Shown here piece by piece: positions 50,950 through 59,806 of a DNA stretch of 64,000 bases; within the stretch, counting starts at the first letter, position 1; each line of letters starts with the position of its first letter. The notes beneath the pieces are model-generated. The model was given only the letters and a program-made list of their open reading frames with translations, ran no database searches and was not told the DNA's origin. A program made the translations under genes and the position numbers. The stretch lies in assembly GCF_028737205.1 (NCBI RefSeq), contig NZ_JAQZAL010000011.1, positions 124,001 through 188,000 on the forward strand. The letters run 5' to 3'. The stretch comes from Actinomycetospora lutea. Lineage in GTDB: Bacteria; Actinomycetota; Actinomycetes; Mycobacteriales; Pseudonocardiaceae.

Positions 50950-51480
50950 TCAGGCGATCGGCCCGACCGGGAGCGGTCCCGCCACGATCGCGGCCTCGTC
51001 CGCCGTGGGCTCCTCCACCCGCTGCGGCGTCGGCACCACGGTCACCGGGCACGGAGCCCGCAGGACGACCGAGAGCCCGACCGAGCCGAGCAGCCTGCTG
51101 CGCAGTGCCCCGCGTCCGCGGTGACCCACGACCAGCAGCTCGGCGCCGGTCGCTTCCTGCTCGAGCACCCACGCGGCGGGTCCGGTCACGGCCACCACCT
51201 CGAGCGGCACGGCACGATCGTCGGCGGCCAGCTCGCGAAGCACAGCCTCCACCCGCGTCCGCATCGCGTCCTCGACGCTCTGCCGGATCTCGTCGCTGTC
51301 GGCCAGCAGGGGCACGCCGTAGGACGACATCCAGGCGTCGGGCGGCTCGTACGCGACGACGGCCCGCACCGCCAGACCCCGCCGCCGCGCCTCGGTCACC
51401 GCGTAGCGGAGGGCGTCCTCGGCCGCGAGCGAGCCGTCGACCCCAACCACGATCCGTCCTCGCTCCTGCGCTGCGTCCAT
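50950..51480 (-). CDS. Single-domain universal stress protein
   Basis: A 176-residue UspA protein: RIVVGVDGSLAAEDALRYAV at the start, intact nucleotide loop VVGHRGRGALRSRLLGSVG, then CPVTVVPTP. The C-terminal ~20 residues are an extension. AWMSSYGVPLLADSDEIRQS resembles the insertion helix of the USP at 32589. ATG at 51480. A perfect 14-bp box lies 95 bp upstream. Predicted ATP-binding class. Confidence 0.9.
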   Translation of the reverse strand: MDAAQERGRIVVGVDGSLAAEDALRYAVTEARRRGLAVRAVVAYEPPDAWMSSYGVPLLADSDEIRQSVEDAMRTRVEAVLRELAADDRAVPLEVVAVTGPAAWVLEQEATGAELLVVGHRGRGALRSRLLGSVGLSVVLRAPCPVTVVPTPQRVEEPTADEAAIVAGPLPVGPIA

Positions 51481-51574
51481 GTCCTGCTCCTCGGCATCGG
51501 TTCGTCCAGGTCTCGGGGAACCAGCATCGCGAGGACGCCGCCGCCGCACGGGAGTCGGAGGGTCCCCGGACGCC

Positions 51575-51588
51575 GGGCCGTCGGTCCC
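51575..51588 (-). promoter_or_regulatory. DevR-like box upstream of USP at 50950
   Basis: Minus strand GGGACCGACGGCCC, exact GGGACNNNCGGCCC, in the 215-bp gap before the USP ATG at 51480. Confidence 0.6.
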
Positions 51589-51695
51589 GGGTGGTGGGGA
51601 CGCGGCGTCCACACGGCCCGGAGTCGCGGCCGGACCCCGGCAGAGCCGGCGAACCCGCGCGAGGGTGCGCGCCGACCGGTCGGAACCCTCCCGGG

Positions 51696-52256
51696 TCAGG
51701 ACCGGGAGGGAGCGGATCGCGTCCGGTTCCGGCGGCCGCTCGGGGCGGGCAGGGTGGTCAGCACGCGGGCCACCCCGTCGGTCCAGGTGTCGATGCGGTC
51801 CCAGTCGCGGTAGTCGCCGGCCCCGCGGGTGAGGGCGAGCATCACGAGCCGCCCGAGCAGCGGCAGGTGGTCGTCGCGGATCACCCCGCTGACGACGAGG
51901 TGGTCGCGGAAGGTCACCCGGTCGGCGAGCTCCTCGACGAGCAGCGCCGGCTGCATGCCCGCGAGCAGGGACCACGGGTACCGCAGCGCGGCCGGCATGC
52001 CCACGCTGAGGAGCCAGACCGGCTTGGCGGCCAGTTCCGGGGCGTGCTCGGCGACGAAGGCGCGGGCCTCGGGGAGCCAGCGCTGGCCGTGCACGGCGCT
52101 GGCGATGACGAAGGCGTCGAAGGATTCCGGGGCGGCCGGGTGGGCGAGCTGCTGGACCTCGACGTCGAGGCCGTACCGTCCCAACCGGGCGCCGACGTGC
52201 TCCGCGATCTCGCGGGTCGAGCCGTGCGCGGTGGCGTAGCCGACCAGGACCTTCAT
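51696..52256 (-). CDS. Flavodoxin-domain protein (protoporphyrinogen oxidase HemG-like)
   Basis: A 186-residue flavodoxin-fold protein. The FMN phosphate loop is GYATAHGSTREIAEHVGARL and the second FMN loop FVIASAVHGQRWLPEARAFV. PVWLLSVGMPAAL and the C-terminal DYRDWDRIDTWTDGVARVL match the menaquinone-dependent HemG/flavodoxin_5 class. Likely carries electrons to or from the quinone pool. Its ATG overlaps the stop of a DUF1876 paralogue (ATGA), echoing the DUF1876-hpf pair at the window start. Confidence 0.85.
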   Translation of the reverse strand: MKVLVGYATAHGSTREIAEHVGARLGRYGLDVEVQQLAHPAAPESFDAFVIASAVHGQRWLPEARAFVAEHAPELAAKPVWLLSVGMPAALRYPWSLLAGMQPALLVEELADRVTFRDHLVVSGVIRDDHLPLLGRLVMLALTRGAGDYRDWDRIDTWTDGVARVLTTLPAPSGRRNRTRSAPSRS

Positions 52257-52609
52257 CGTCGGCCTCCTCCGGGTGCGGTGGCGCCGGGCACGAGAGTGGA
52301 GGCACCCGCTGAGCGAGCGGTCGTCCCGAGCACGGCGTCACGGACGCGCTCGCGGCGAGCACGAGCGTCCTCCTCGATCGGCGGCAGTGCGGGGGTGCCG
52401 GTCAGCACCGTCACCGTGCACGGCAGCCGCAGGCCGACCGCGCTCACCGCGGCCACCGGGCGGCCGATGGCCGCCACCGCGGGGTGGTCGGGCCGCAGGA
52501 CCGCTCCGCCCTCGCCGGCGAGCACCTCGCCCGGGCCGGACACCTCGTCGGATGTGCTGGTCGCGGCGCCGCCGAACGTCTCCGTGACCATCCAGGTGCA
52601 GATCGCCAT
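52253..52609 (-). CDS. Divergent, partly degraded DUF1876 paralogue
   Basis: A 118-residue protein whose residues ~5-60 match DUF1876: TWMVTETF, GPGEVLAGEGGAVLRPDHPA, AAIGRPVAAV. Compared with the copy at 689-1051 it lacks about 12 residues in the first helix, and after AIGRPVAAVSAVG the sequence departs (LPCTVTVLTGTPALPPIEED) where the second helix should be. It may be evolving a new role or decaying. ATG at 52609, a perfect box 58 bp upstream, the same spacing as the intact copy. Overlaps the flavodoxin gene by ATGA. Confidence 0.68.
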   Translation of the reverse strand: MAICTWMVTETFGGAATSTSDEVSGPGEVLAGEGGAVLRPDHPAVAAIGRPVAAVSAVGLRLPCTVTVLTGTPALPPIEEDARARRERVRDAVLGTTARSAGASTLVPGATAPGGGRR

Positions 52610-52666
52610 GGGCCGACCCTGATCCGCTCCGCGCTCGCCGACACGGGGCGCGCGGACCCGTCTCGC

Positions 52667-52680
52667 GGGCCGAAGGTCCC
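52667..52680 (-). promoter_or_regulatory. DevR-like box upstream of DUF1876 paralogue-flavodoxin
   Basis: Minus strand GGGACCTTCGGCCC, exact GGGACNNNCGGCCC, 58 bp before the ATG at 52609. Confidence 0.6.
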
Positions 52681-52722
52681 CGCCCGGGCGACCGAACCCT
52701 CGGCCACACGGGTCCTGGGTGG

Positions 52723-53838
52723 TCACCGGCCGGCGAGGACCGCGCGCACCTGGCGGGCGATCACCAGGTCCTCGCGGACGTGCACGACCACCGTGCGCGC
52801 CCGCGCGTCCGCCGCCGACACGTCGGCCTCCACCCCACCGACCGCGAGCGCATCGGCGCCGGGGTCGACGGCGACCCCGAGGAACCCGAGACCGGCGGCC
52901 ACGCGTCGGCGCAGCACCGGGGAGTTCTCCCCCACCCCGCCGCTGAACGCCAGCACGTCGAGGCCCCCGCACGCCGCCGCCATCGCGGCGAGCTGCGCGC
53001 ACGCGCGGTGCACCCACACGTCGACAGCCAGGCGAGCGTCCGCGTCCCCGCCGTCGGCGGCGTCGAGGACGTGGCGCATGTCGGCGTCACCGGCCAGCGC
53101 GAGCAGCCCGGACCCGTGGTCCAGGGCGTGGTCGACCTCGTCGACGGGCCGCCCGGCCCGCCGCACCAACCAGGTCACCGCCGAGGGGTCGAGGTCGCCG
53201 CAGCGCGTGCCCATGACCAGCCCCGCGGTGGGCGTGAAGCCCATCGTCGTGTCCACCGACCGTCCGTCGCGGACGGCGCACGCGGACGCACCCGACCCGA
53301 GGTGCGCCACCACCACCCGCAGCCGCTCCAGCGGCCGGTCCACCAGCTCGGCGGCCCGCGCCGAGGCCCAGTCGTGGGCCAGGCCGTGGAAGCCGTAGCG
53401 GCGCAACCCGAGCTCGGAGCGCCACCACCGCGGCACCGCGTAGGTGCGCGCCGCCTCCGGCATCGTCGCGTGGAACGCCGTGTCGAAGCACGCCACCGAC
53501 GGCGCGTCCGGCAGCGCCGCGATCATCGCCCGGACCCCGGCGACGGCCGGAGGCTGGTGCAGCGGGGCGAGGGCGGTCAGCCGATCGATCCGGTCCAGGA
53601 CGTGCGCGTCGACCACGGTGGCCGTCGTGAGGTCGGCGCCACCGTGCACGACGCGGTGACCGACCGCGTCGACGCCGCCGGCCTCCCGCGCCAGCCGGAG
53701 CGCCGTGGCCTCCAGCTCTCCGGCGGCGGGTCGACCGCGCGGCGCGTCGAGATCCCGCCGGTGGACCACCCGGTCGTCGGGCTCGACCACCCGCAGCTTG
53801 ACGCTGCTCGACCCCGCGTTGAGGACGAGGACCCGCAT
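52723..53838 (-). CDS. ackA: Acetate kinase
   Basis: Converts acetyl phosphate and ADP to acetate and ATP. 371 residues, slightly short for the family (~400). Motifs: VLVLNAGSSSVKLRV, HRVVHGGADL, CFDTAFHATMPEAARTYAVP, RYGFHGLAHDW, VAHLGSGASACAVRDGRSVD and FSGGVGENSPVLR. The ATG at 53838 shares one base with the phosphoketolase stop (TGATG), so the acetyl phosphate made by that enzyme is turned into ATP by a coupled partner. No phosphotransacetylase gene is in the window. Confidence 0.95.
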   Translation of the reverse strand: MRVLVLNAGSSSVKLRVVEPDDRVVHRRDLDAPRGRPAAGELEATALRLAREAGGVDAVGHRVVHGGADLTTATVVDAHVLDRIDRLTALAPLHQPPAVAGVRAMIAALPDAPSVACFDTAFHATMPEAARTYAVPRWWRSELGLRRYGFHGLAHDWASARAAELVDRPLERLRVVVAHLGSGASACAVRDGRSVDTTMGFTPTAGLVMGTRCGDLDPSAVTWLVRRAGRPVDEVDHALDHGSGLLALAGDADMRHVLDAADGGDADARLAVDVWVHRACAQLAAMAAACGGLDVLAFSGGVGENSPVLRRRVAAGLGFLGVAVDPGADALAVGGVEADVSAADARARTVVVHVREDLVIARQVRAVLAGR

Positions 53839-56357
53839 CACCGCCCCTGAGCCGGTCGAGCCCCGCCGCGCTCCGTCTCCCGGACGTCGGCGAGGGGATC
53901 GTGCTGATCGGGGCCGGTACGGACGGGGCCGGTACGGACGTCGTCCGGGAGGTCGGGCGCGGTGTCCTCCCCGGTCCCCGCCGGGCGGCCGCTGCCCTCC
54001 CACGCCCAATCGCGGACGTCGGGCCGGTCCTCGCCGTGGCGACGGGTGTACTCGCGGCAGGCGAGCCGCTCGTCGGCCATCCGCTGGCGCAGCCCGGCGT
54101 GCCGCACCGCCAGTCCGGGGACCCGGTCGATCACGTCCATCACGAGGTGGAAGCGGTCGAGGTCGTTGAGCATGACCATGTCGAAGGGCGTGGTCGTCGT
54201 GCCCTCCTCCTTGTAGCCGCGCACGTGGACGTTCGGGTGGTTGGTGCGCCGGTAGGTCAGGCGGTGGATCAGCCAGGGGTAGCCGTGGTAGGCGAAGATC
54301 ACCGGCTTGTCCGGGGTGAACAGGGCGTCGAACTCGCGGTCGGGCAGCCCGTGCGGGTGCTCGGTCGGGTCCTGCAGCCGCATGAGGTCGACGACGTTGA
54401 CCACGCGGACGCGCAGGTCGGGCAGGTGCCGGCGCAGCAGGTCGACCGCGGCGAGCGTCTCCAGCGTCGGGACGTCGCCGGCGCACGCGAGGACGACGTC
54501 GGGCTCACCGTCGGTGTCGCTGGACGCCCACTCCCACACGCCCAGCCCGCGGGTGCAGTGCGCGACCGCGGCGTCCGTGTCGAGCCACTGCGGGGCGGGC
54601 TGCTTGCCCGCGACGATCACGTTGACGTAGTCGCGGCTGCGCAGGCAGTGGTCGGCGGTGGAGAGCAGCGTGTTCGCGTCCGGCGGCAGGTAGACGCGCA
54701 CGACCTCGGCCTTCTTGTTCACCACGTGGTCGATGAACCCGGGGTCCTGGTGGGAGAAGCCGTTGTGGTCCTGGCGCCACACGTGCGAGGTGAGCAGGTA
54801 GGTCAGCGACGCGATCGGGCGCCGCCACGCGATGCCGCGGGTGACCTTCAGCCACTTCGCGTGCTGGTTGAGCATCGAGTCGACGATGTGGATGAACGCC
54901 TCGTAGCAGGTGAACAGACCATGCCGGCCGGTGAGCAGGTAGCCCTCGAGCCAGCCCTGGCACATGTGCTCCGAGAGCATCTCGACGGTGCGGCCGTGCG
55001 GCGCGAGGTGGTCGTCGCCCTCGGCGATCCGGCCGAGGAACTGGCGGTCGGTGACGGCGAAGACGTCCTGCAGACGGTTCGACGCGACCTCGTCGGGCCC
55101 GAACAGCCGGAAGTTCTCCGGATTGCGCCGCACCACCTCACGGATCCAGCCGCCGAGCACGCGCGTGGACTCCGCGACCGGCCCACCCGGGCGGTCCACG
55201 GCGACCGCGTGCGCGCGGAAGTCGGGCAGTCGCAGGTCGCGCAGCAGCTCGCCGCCGTTGGTGTGGGGCGTGGCGCTCATCCGCCGGTCCCCGCCCGGGT
55301 GCAGGTCGGCGAGCTCGGGGCGCGGGCGGCCGGCGTCGTCGAAGAGCTCCTCGGGCCGGTAGGAGCGCATCCAGCGCTCGAGCTCCGCGCGGTGCTCCGC
55401 GTTCTCCCGGGTGCCGGACAGCGGCACCTGGTGGGCGCGGTACGTGCCCTCCACCCGCACGCCGTCCACGTCGCGGGGGCCGGTCCAGCCCTTCGGCGTG
55501 CGCAGGACCAGCATCGGCCAGCGGGGACGCCCGACCTCCTGCCCGGCCGCGGACGCCTCCGCGGCCTCCCGCCGCAGGCGGGCGATCTCCTCGACGATCT
55601 CGTCCATCGTGTCCGCCATCCGCCGGTGGACGGCTGCGTGGTCCTCGTCGATGCCCGCCTCGACGACGTAGGGACGGTGGCCGTAGCCGGTGAGCAGCGC
55701 GAGCAGCTCCTCCTCCGGGATGCGCGCGAGGACGGTCGGGTTGGCGATCTTGTAGCCGTTGAGGTGCAGGATCGGCAGCACCGTGCCGTCCTGCACCGGG
55801 TGGCAGAACTTGTTGGCGTGCCAGGCGGTGGCCAGCGGGCCGGTCTCGGCCTCGCCGTCGCCGACGACGCAGGCCACCAGCAGGTCGGGGTTGTCGAAGG
55901 CGGCGCCGTACGCGTGCGCCAGCGCATAGCCCAGCTCACCGCCCTCGTGGATGGAGCCCGGCGTCTCGGGGGCGACGTGGCTGGGGATGCCCCCGGGGAA
56001 GGAGAACTGGCGGAACAGCGTCCGCATCCCCTCCTCGTCGGCGGTCACGTGGGAGTACCGCTCGGAGTAGGTGCCCTCCAGCCACGTCGCGGCCACGACC
56101 GCCGGGCCGCCGTGACCCGGGCCGGACACGTAGAGCGGGTCGAAGCCGCCGCGCCGGGCCACGCGGTTGAGGTGGGCCCACACGAACGTCTGGCCGGGCG
56201 TGGTCCCCCAGTGCCCCAGCAGGCGGGGCTTGACGTGCTCCGCGGCGAGCGGCTCGCGCAGCAGCGGGTTGTCCTGCAGGTAGATCTGGCCGACCGACAG
56301 GTAGTTCGCCGCGCGCCACCAGGCGTCGAGGAGGGTCAGGTCGTCGTGGGCACACAC
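53838..56357 (-). CDS. xfp: Phosphoketolase (xylulose-5-P / fructose-6-P)
   Basis: Thiamine-diphosphate enzyme cleaving xylulose 5-phosphate (and often fructose 6-phosphate) with phosphate to acetyl phosphate. 839 residues, normal length. Marks: [51 protein letters not shown], the ThDP motif [25 protein letters not shown]-type [46 protein letters not shown] and [17 protein letters not shown]. The GTG at 56357 has GAGGAG 5 nt upstream and the start overlaps the DUF1579-like gene by 22 nt; the open frame further upstream is a shadow. With acetate kinase it gives a redox-neutral ATP route usable without respiration. Confidence 0.96.
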   Translation of the reverse strand: MCAHDDLTLLDAWWRAANYLSVGQIYLQDNPLLREPLAAEHVKPRLLGHWGTTPGQTFVWAHLNRVARRGGFDPLYVSGPGHGGPAVVAATWLEGTYSERYSHVTADEEGMRTLFRQFSFPGGIPSHVAPETPGSIHEGGELGYALAHAYGAAFDNPDLLVACVVGDGEAETGPLATAWHANKFCHPVQDGTVLPILHLNGYKIANPTVLARIPEEELLALLTGYGHRPYVVEAGIDEDHAAVHRRMADTMDEIVEEIARLRREAAEASAAGQEVGRPRWPMLVLRTPKGWTGPRDVDGVRVEGTYRAHQVPLSGTRENAEHRAELERWMRSYRPEELFDDAGRPRPELADLHPGGDRRMSATPHTNGGELLRDLRLPDFRAHAVAVDRPGGPVAESTRVLGGWIREVVRRNPENFRLFGPDEVASNRLQDVFAVTDRQFLGRIAEGDDHLAPHGRTVEMLSEHMCQGWLEGYLLTGRHGLFTCYEAFIHIVDSMLNQHAKWLKVTRGIAWRRPIASLTYLLTSHVWRQDHNGFSHQDPGFIDHVVNKKAEVVRVYLPPDANTLLSTADHCLRSRDYVNVIVAGKQPAPQWLDTDAAVAHCTRGLGVWEWASSDTDGEPDVVLACAGDVPTLETLAAVDLLRRHLPDLRVRVVNVVDLMRLQDPTEHPHGLPDREFDALFTPDKPVIFAYHGYPWLIHRLTYRRTNHPNVHVRGYKEEGTTTTPFDMVMLNDLDRFHLVMDVIDRVPGLAVRHAGLRQRMADERLACREYTRRHGEDRPDVRDWAWEGSGRPAGTGEDTAPDLPDDVRTGPVRTGPDQHDPLADVRETERGGARPAQGR

Positions 56358-56848
56358 CGGTACTCCTCGACGAGCGACCAGGGCCCGCCCGACACCGAGA
56401 CCTCGTTGCGCCAGCGCAGGACGTCCGGATCGCTGATGTCCCAGACCAGCCGGAGGCGCACCGGGGGGTCGCCGGTCGACTCGAAGACCAGCCGGTCCCC
56501 GTCGATGCGCCCCCGCATGACCTCGGCGTGCCCGTAGCAGTCGGCGACGGTCGCCCGGTACTCGCCGAGCACCGGGTCCCACCCGGCGACCCAGTGCAGT
56601 TGCCAGGTCAGGACGTGCGTCCCGTCGTGCAGGTACTGGTCCTGCACGTAGGTGCCGACCACCCAGCGGCCGTCCTGGATCACCTCGTGGGTGCCCCGCC
56701 CCGCGGCGGTCATCTCCGGGGTGCCCGGCCCCATGCCGCCCTCGGCGATCGTGCCGGTCCAGGTCGTGTCGCGGTGGAAGCGCCGCAGCGCCGCCATCTC
56801 GGGGCCCGGCGCGACGGGTCGGGGTACGTGCTCGACGGCGGTGGACAC
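56336..56848 (-). CDS. DUF1579-like protein leading the phosphoketolase operon
   Basis: A 170-residue protein: [60 protein letters not shown] and [20 protein letters not shown]. This beta-rich pattern fits DUF1579/lipocalin-like domains. GTG start at 56848 with AGGAG 6 nt upstream. It is the promoter-proximal gene of DUF1579-xfp-ackA and overlaps xfp by 22 nt. Function unknown; its placement suggests a small ligand-binding or folding role in the phosphoketolase pathway. Confidence 0.75.
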   Translation of the reverse strand: MSTAVEHVPRPVAPGPEMAALRRFHRDTTWTGTIAEGGMGPGTPEMTAAGRGTHEVIQDGRWVVGTYVQDQYLHDGTHVLTWQLHWVAGWDPVLGEYRATVADCYGHAEVMRGRIDGDRLVFESTGDPPVRLRLVWDISDPDVLRWRNEVSVSGGPWSLVEEYRCVPTTT

Positions 56849-56921
56849 GGCGTCTCCTCTCGACGGTCCCTCCCTACGGGTCCTGGTCCTGCGGGCCCAG
56901 GCGCACCCGTCCCTCCGGACC

Positions 56922-56935
56922 GGGACCCTCGGGCC
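56922..56935 (+). promoter_or_regulatory. DevR-like box, phosphoketolase operon / membrane hydrolase divergent promoter
   Basis: GGGACCCTCGGGCC: intact GGGACC half, one extra G in the other. It lies 74 bp upstream of the DUF1579 start (56848) and 142 bp before the hydrolase start (57077). Confidence 0.42.
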
Positions 56936-57076
56936 GTCGACCGGGCCGGCCGGCCCTGCCGCGACGGCCGGTGCCGGCCCGACCCTCGGACCCATGAGGA
57001 ACGCGGAGGGCGCGCAGCACCCGCTGGCGCCGGCCGTCGTGCGACGGGCGCAGGGCCGCGCGCCGGCGGGCGTGCG

Positions 57077-58621
57077 GTGACCGGCACCCTCACCCCCGCG
57101 GATCCCCACCGGAGCCCGGTCGACGGCCGCGGGCGGCGCCGGGCCCGGACCGCGGCCGTCGTCGCCCTCGCCGCGCTCGCCGGCTGGCTGACCGCGCTGA
57201 CGATGCCGCGGGGGCCCATCACACCGCCGGGCGTGGTGGTGGCGATGGCCGTCGGGCTCGCGGTGGGGGCGGCCGCGGGGTTCGTGCTGCGGTCGCGGTG
57301 GGCGATGCTCCTCGCGCCGGTGGTGTTCGCGCTGGCCGTCGAGCTCGGCCGGGTCGGCGTCGTCGGCCCGACCGTGGACCGGCCCGAGATCTCGACGTTC
57401 TTCGGGGTGCTCACCCTGGTCCTCGGCCGCGGGTTCCACGCGCTGGTCCAGCTCGTGCCGATGGTGCTGGGCGCGGCGGTGGGGGCGGGGATCGCCCGCC
57501 GGCACGCCGGGTCGCCCGCCGCCCACGGCTGGGGGCGGGCGGCGCGGTGGGCTCGTCGCGGTGTCGCGGCGGTCGTGGCGGTCGCCCTCGTCGCCCTGGC
57601 CGTCGTCATGACCCGTCCGGGGACGACCGCGCCGATCGTCGACGCGGCCGGCCGCCCGGTGCCGGGCAGCATCGCCGAGCTGGCCACCGTGCGCCTCGGG
57701 GGCCACGACCAGACGGTCATGATCCGGGGGCGCGACGTCACGGCGCCGGTGGTGCTCTACCTCGCGGGCGGTCCCGGTCAGAGCGACCTGGGCTACGCGC
57801 GGGCCTACATGACCGAGTTCGAGGACGACGTCGTGTTCGCGGTGTGGGACCAGCGCGGGACCGGCACCTCCTACGCCGAGCTCGACCCGACCGCGACGTG
57901 GACGCTCGACCGGGCGGTGGCCGACACCGTCGAGCTCGCGACCTATCTGCGCGACCGCTTCGGCGGGCGGCCGATCGTCCTGGTCGGCAACTCGTGGGGC
58001 AGCACGTTGGGGGTGCTGGCCGCGCAGCGTCGCCCCGAGCTGTTCGCCGCCTACGTCGGCCTCGGCCAGATGGCCAGCCAGCTCGAGGCCGACCGCATCA
58101 TCCACCGCCAGGTCCTCGACCTCGCCGCCCGCACCGGCGACGTCGCGCTCGCCGAGCGGATGCGCGCCGTCGGGCCCCCGCCCTACCGCGACGTCTACGT
58201 CAACGCCCTGCTGATCGAGTACTACGACGCCCTCGAGCCCTACGAGCGCACCGAGTACTTCCGGACCCAGGGTCCGGCCGGCATCGACGGCACCGGGGCG
58301 TCCGAGTACGGCCCGCTCGACAAGGTCAACAAGCTGAAGGCGATGATCGACATGGGTGCGGTGATGTACCCGCAGCTGCAGGGCGTCGACTTCCGCACCC
58401 AGGTACCGCGGCTGGACGTCCCGGTCCACGTCCTCGCCGGGACCCACGAGCTCACCGCCCGCTCCGGCCCCGCACGGGAGTGGTTCGACCGCCTGGTGGC
58501 GCCCACCAAGGAGTGGATCCCGTTCGAGCGCTCGGGGCACGTCCCGCAGTTCGAGGAGTTCGAGCGCTTCCGCGCGGTCGTGCGCGACATCGTGGCGCGG
58601 GACGGGGTGGAGAGCCCGTGA
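57077..58621 (+). CDS. Membrane-anchored alpha/beta hydrolase (proline iminopeptidase-like)
   Basis: A 514-residue fusion. Residues ~25-185 hold five hydrophobic helices (AAVVALAALAGWLTALTM, VVVAMAVGLAVGAAAGFVL, MLLAPVVFALAVELGRVGVV, VQLVPMVLGAAVGAGIA, VAAVVAVALVALAVVM). The hydrolase follows: VVLYLAGGPGQSDLGYARAY oxyanion loop, AVWDQRGTGTSYAELDP, nucleophile VLVGNSWGSTLGVLAAQRRP, acid near VHVLAGTHE and His in ERSGHVPQFEEFERF. GGPG and DQRGTG are prolyl-aminopeptidase (S33) marks. The active site probably faces the outside. GTG start. Divergent from the phosphoketolase operon. Confidence 0.82.
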   Translation: MTGTLTPADPHRSPVDGRGRRRARTAAVVALAALAGWLTALTMPRGPITPPGVVVAMAVGLAVGAAAGFVLRSRWAMLLAPVVFALAVELGRVGVVGPTVDRPEISTFFGVLTLVLGRGFHALVQLVPMVLGAAVGAGIARRHAGSPAAHGWGRAARWARRGVAAVVAVALVALAVVMTRPGTTAPIVDAAGRPVPGSIAELATVRLGGHDQTVMIRGRDVTAPVVLYLAGGPGQSDLGYARAYMTEFEDDVVFAVWDQRGTGTSYAELDPTATWTLDRAVADTVELATYLRDRFGGRPIVLVGNSWGSTLGVLAAQRRPELFAAYVGLGQMASQLEADRIIHRQVLDLAARTGDVALAERMRAVGPPPYRDVYVNALLIEYYDALEPYERTEYFRTQGPAGIDGTGASEYGPLDKVNKLKAMIDMGAVMYPQLQGVDFRTQVPRLDVPVHVLAGTHELTARSGPAREWFDRLVAPTKEWIPFERSGHVPQFEEFERFRAVVRDIVARDGVESP

Positions 58622-58738
58622 CGACGACGCGTCTCGCGGCTCGCGGGCGTCGGGGGCTCCCGGGAGGGCGGCGACCGACGAGCGCCGGGCGGCGCGTCGC
58701 CGTGCCCGCGCGTGGCGGGCGTGCCCGGACGACGCCCG

Positions 58739-59743
58739 CTACCGCTCCTCCGGCGGGACGGGGACGACGCGGAAGACCGGGAACGACGGTGCGATGCGCT
58801 CGAACTCCTCGAGCGGGGCCCGGCGGTCGACCGGGACGTGGGCGCGCGCCCCCGGCGCGAGGGCCAGGTAGCGGCGCAGCACGGGGCCCCGCTCACCCGG
58901 TTCGATCTCCTCGAGACGGACCTCCTCGCGTCCCCGCCGTCGCAGGACGGCGCGGCCGCCCGCGGCCCGGACGTTCTGCACCCACTGGGCCCGCTCGCCG
59001 AGCATCGCCACCAGGTACCGCTGCCCGTCGTGGTCGGCGACGACGACGGGCAGCGATACCGTCCGCCCCGACCGGCGTCCCCGGACCTCGAGCGTCACCG
59101 CCCGGGCCGGCGAGAGCACCCCGGCAGCGAACTGCGCCGCCGAGAGCCGGTTGAGCAGTCGCGCCGTCCAGTGCGGCCGTCGCCCGCGGTACCACCACCG
59201 ACGCAGGCGTCCCCCGTGGCGGGCTCCCGGGGCACGGCCGGTCGGGTGCGCCTCGAGGTCGACCCGCACGACGCGCAGGGCGGTGCCGAAGCGTCGCACG
59301 CCGGCGGCGTGCACGGGCCGGTCCCAGCGGGCCAGGAGGCGCTCCGGGTCGACCTCCGGTGCGAGTCGCGCGACCCCGTCGTACCAGCACCCGTCGAGAC
59401 ACAGCCGCACGCGGGGCTCGGTGACGAGGTTGCGCACGTATCCGGCGTACGGACCCTGCTCGGCGACGATCCAGACCGTGTCGCCCTCGAGCTCGGCGCC
59501 GACGACGGTCCGGCGCGGGCGGCCGGTCGTGCGCCCGACGGTCTCCACCAGCACGTGCCCGGGCACCCACCCGCACCGGGTCGCGAGCCGGACCGGGGGG
59601 TTGAGCACGTAGCGCTGCAGCAGCCGCGTCCGCCGTCGCCGCCGGGCGGCGCCGTCCTGATCGCCGCGGGACCGGGGCCCGCCGTCGTCGCTCGGGACCA
59701 TCTCGCCACCCACCCCTTCCGGCGCCTCCGTGCCGTCCACCAC
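58739..59743 (-). CDS. Tandem deazaflavin (F420)-dependent nitroreductase-like protein
   Basis: A 334-residue protein with two DUF385/Ddn-type split-barrel domains. Domain 1 (~40-170): VLVETVGRTTGRPRRTVVGA, VWIVAEQGPYAGYVRNLVTE, RVRLCLDGCWYDGVARLAP. Domain 2 (~195-330): LEVRGRRSGRTVSLPVVVAD, YLVAMLGERAQWVQNVRAAG, GRAVLRRRGREEVRLEEI. Single-domain Ddn enzymes of mycobacteria reduce quinones or nitro-compounds with F420H2. Two fused domains in one chain are unusual, as most such proteins are ~150 residues. It lies 63 bp after the HTH_42 gene, probably the end of the USP operon. Confidence 0.82.
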   Translation of the reverse strand: MVDGTEAPEGVGGEMVPSDDGGPRSRGDQDGAARRRRRTRLLQRYVLNPPVRLATRCGWVPGHVLVETVGRTTGRPRRTVVGAELEGDTVWIVAEQGPYAGYVRNLVTEPRVRLCLDGCWYDGVARLAPEVDPERLLARWDRPVHAAGVRRFGTALRVVRVDLEAHPTGRAPGARHGGRLRRWWYRGRRPHWTARLLNRLSAAQFAAGVLSPARAVTLEVRGRRSGRTVSLPVVVADHDGQRYLVAMLGERAQWVQNVRAAGGRAVLRRRGREEVRLEEIEPGERGPVLRRYLALAPGARAHVPVDRRAPLEEFERIAPSFPVFRVVPVPPEER

Positions 59744-59806
59744 CGTGCGCCCGCGTGCGCGCCCGCACCAGGCCCCCGGTCCCCGCCGGGGAGGACGTCC
59801 GCTCGA

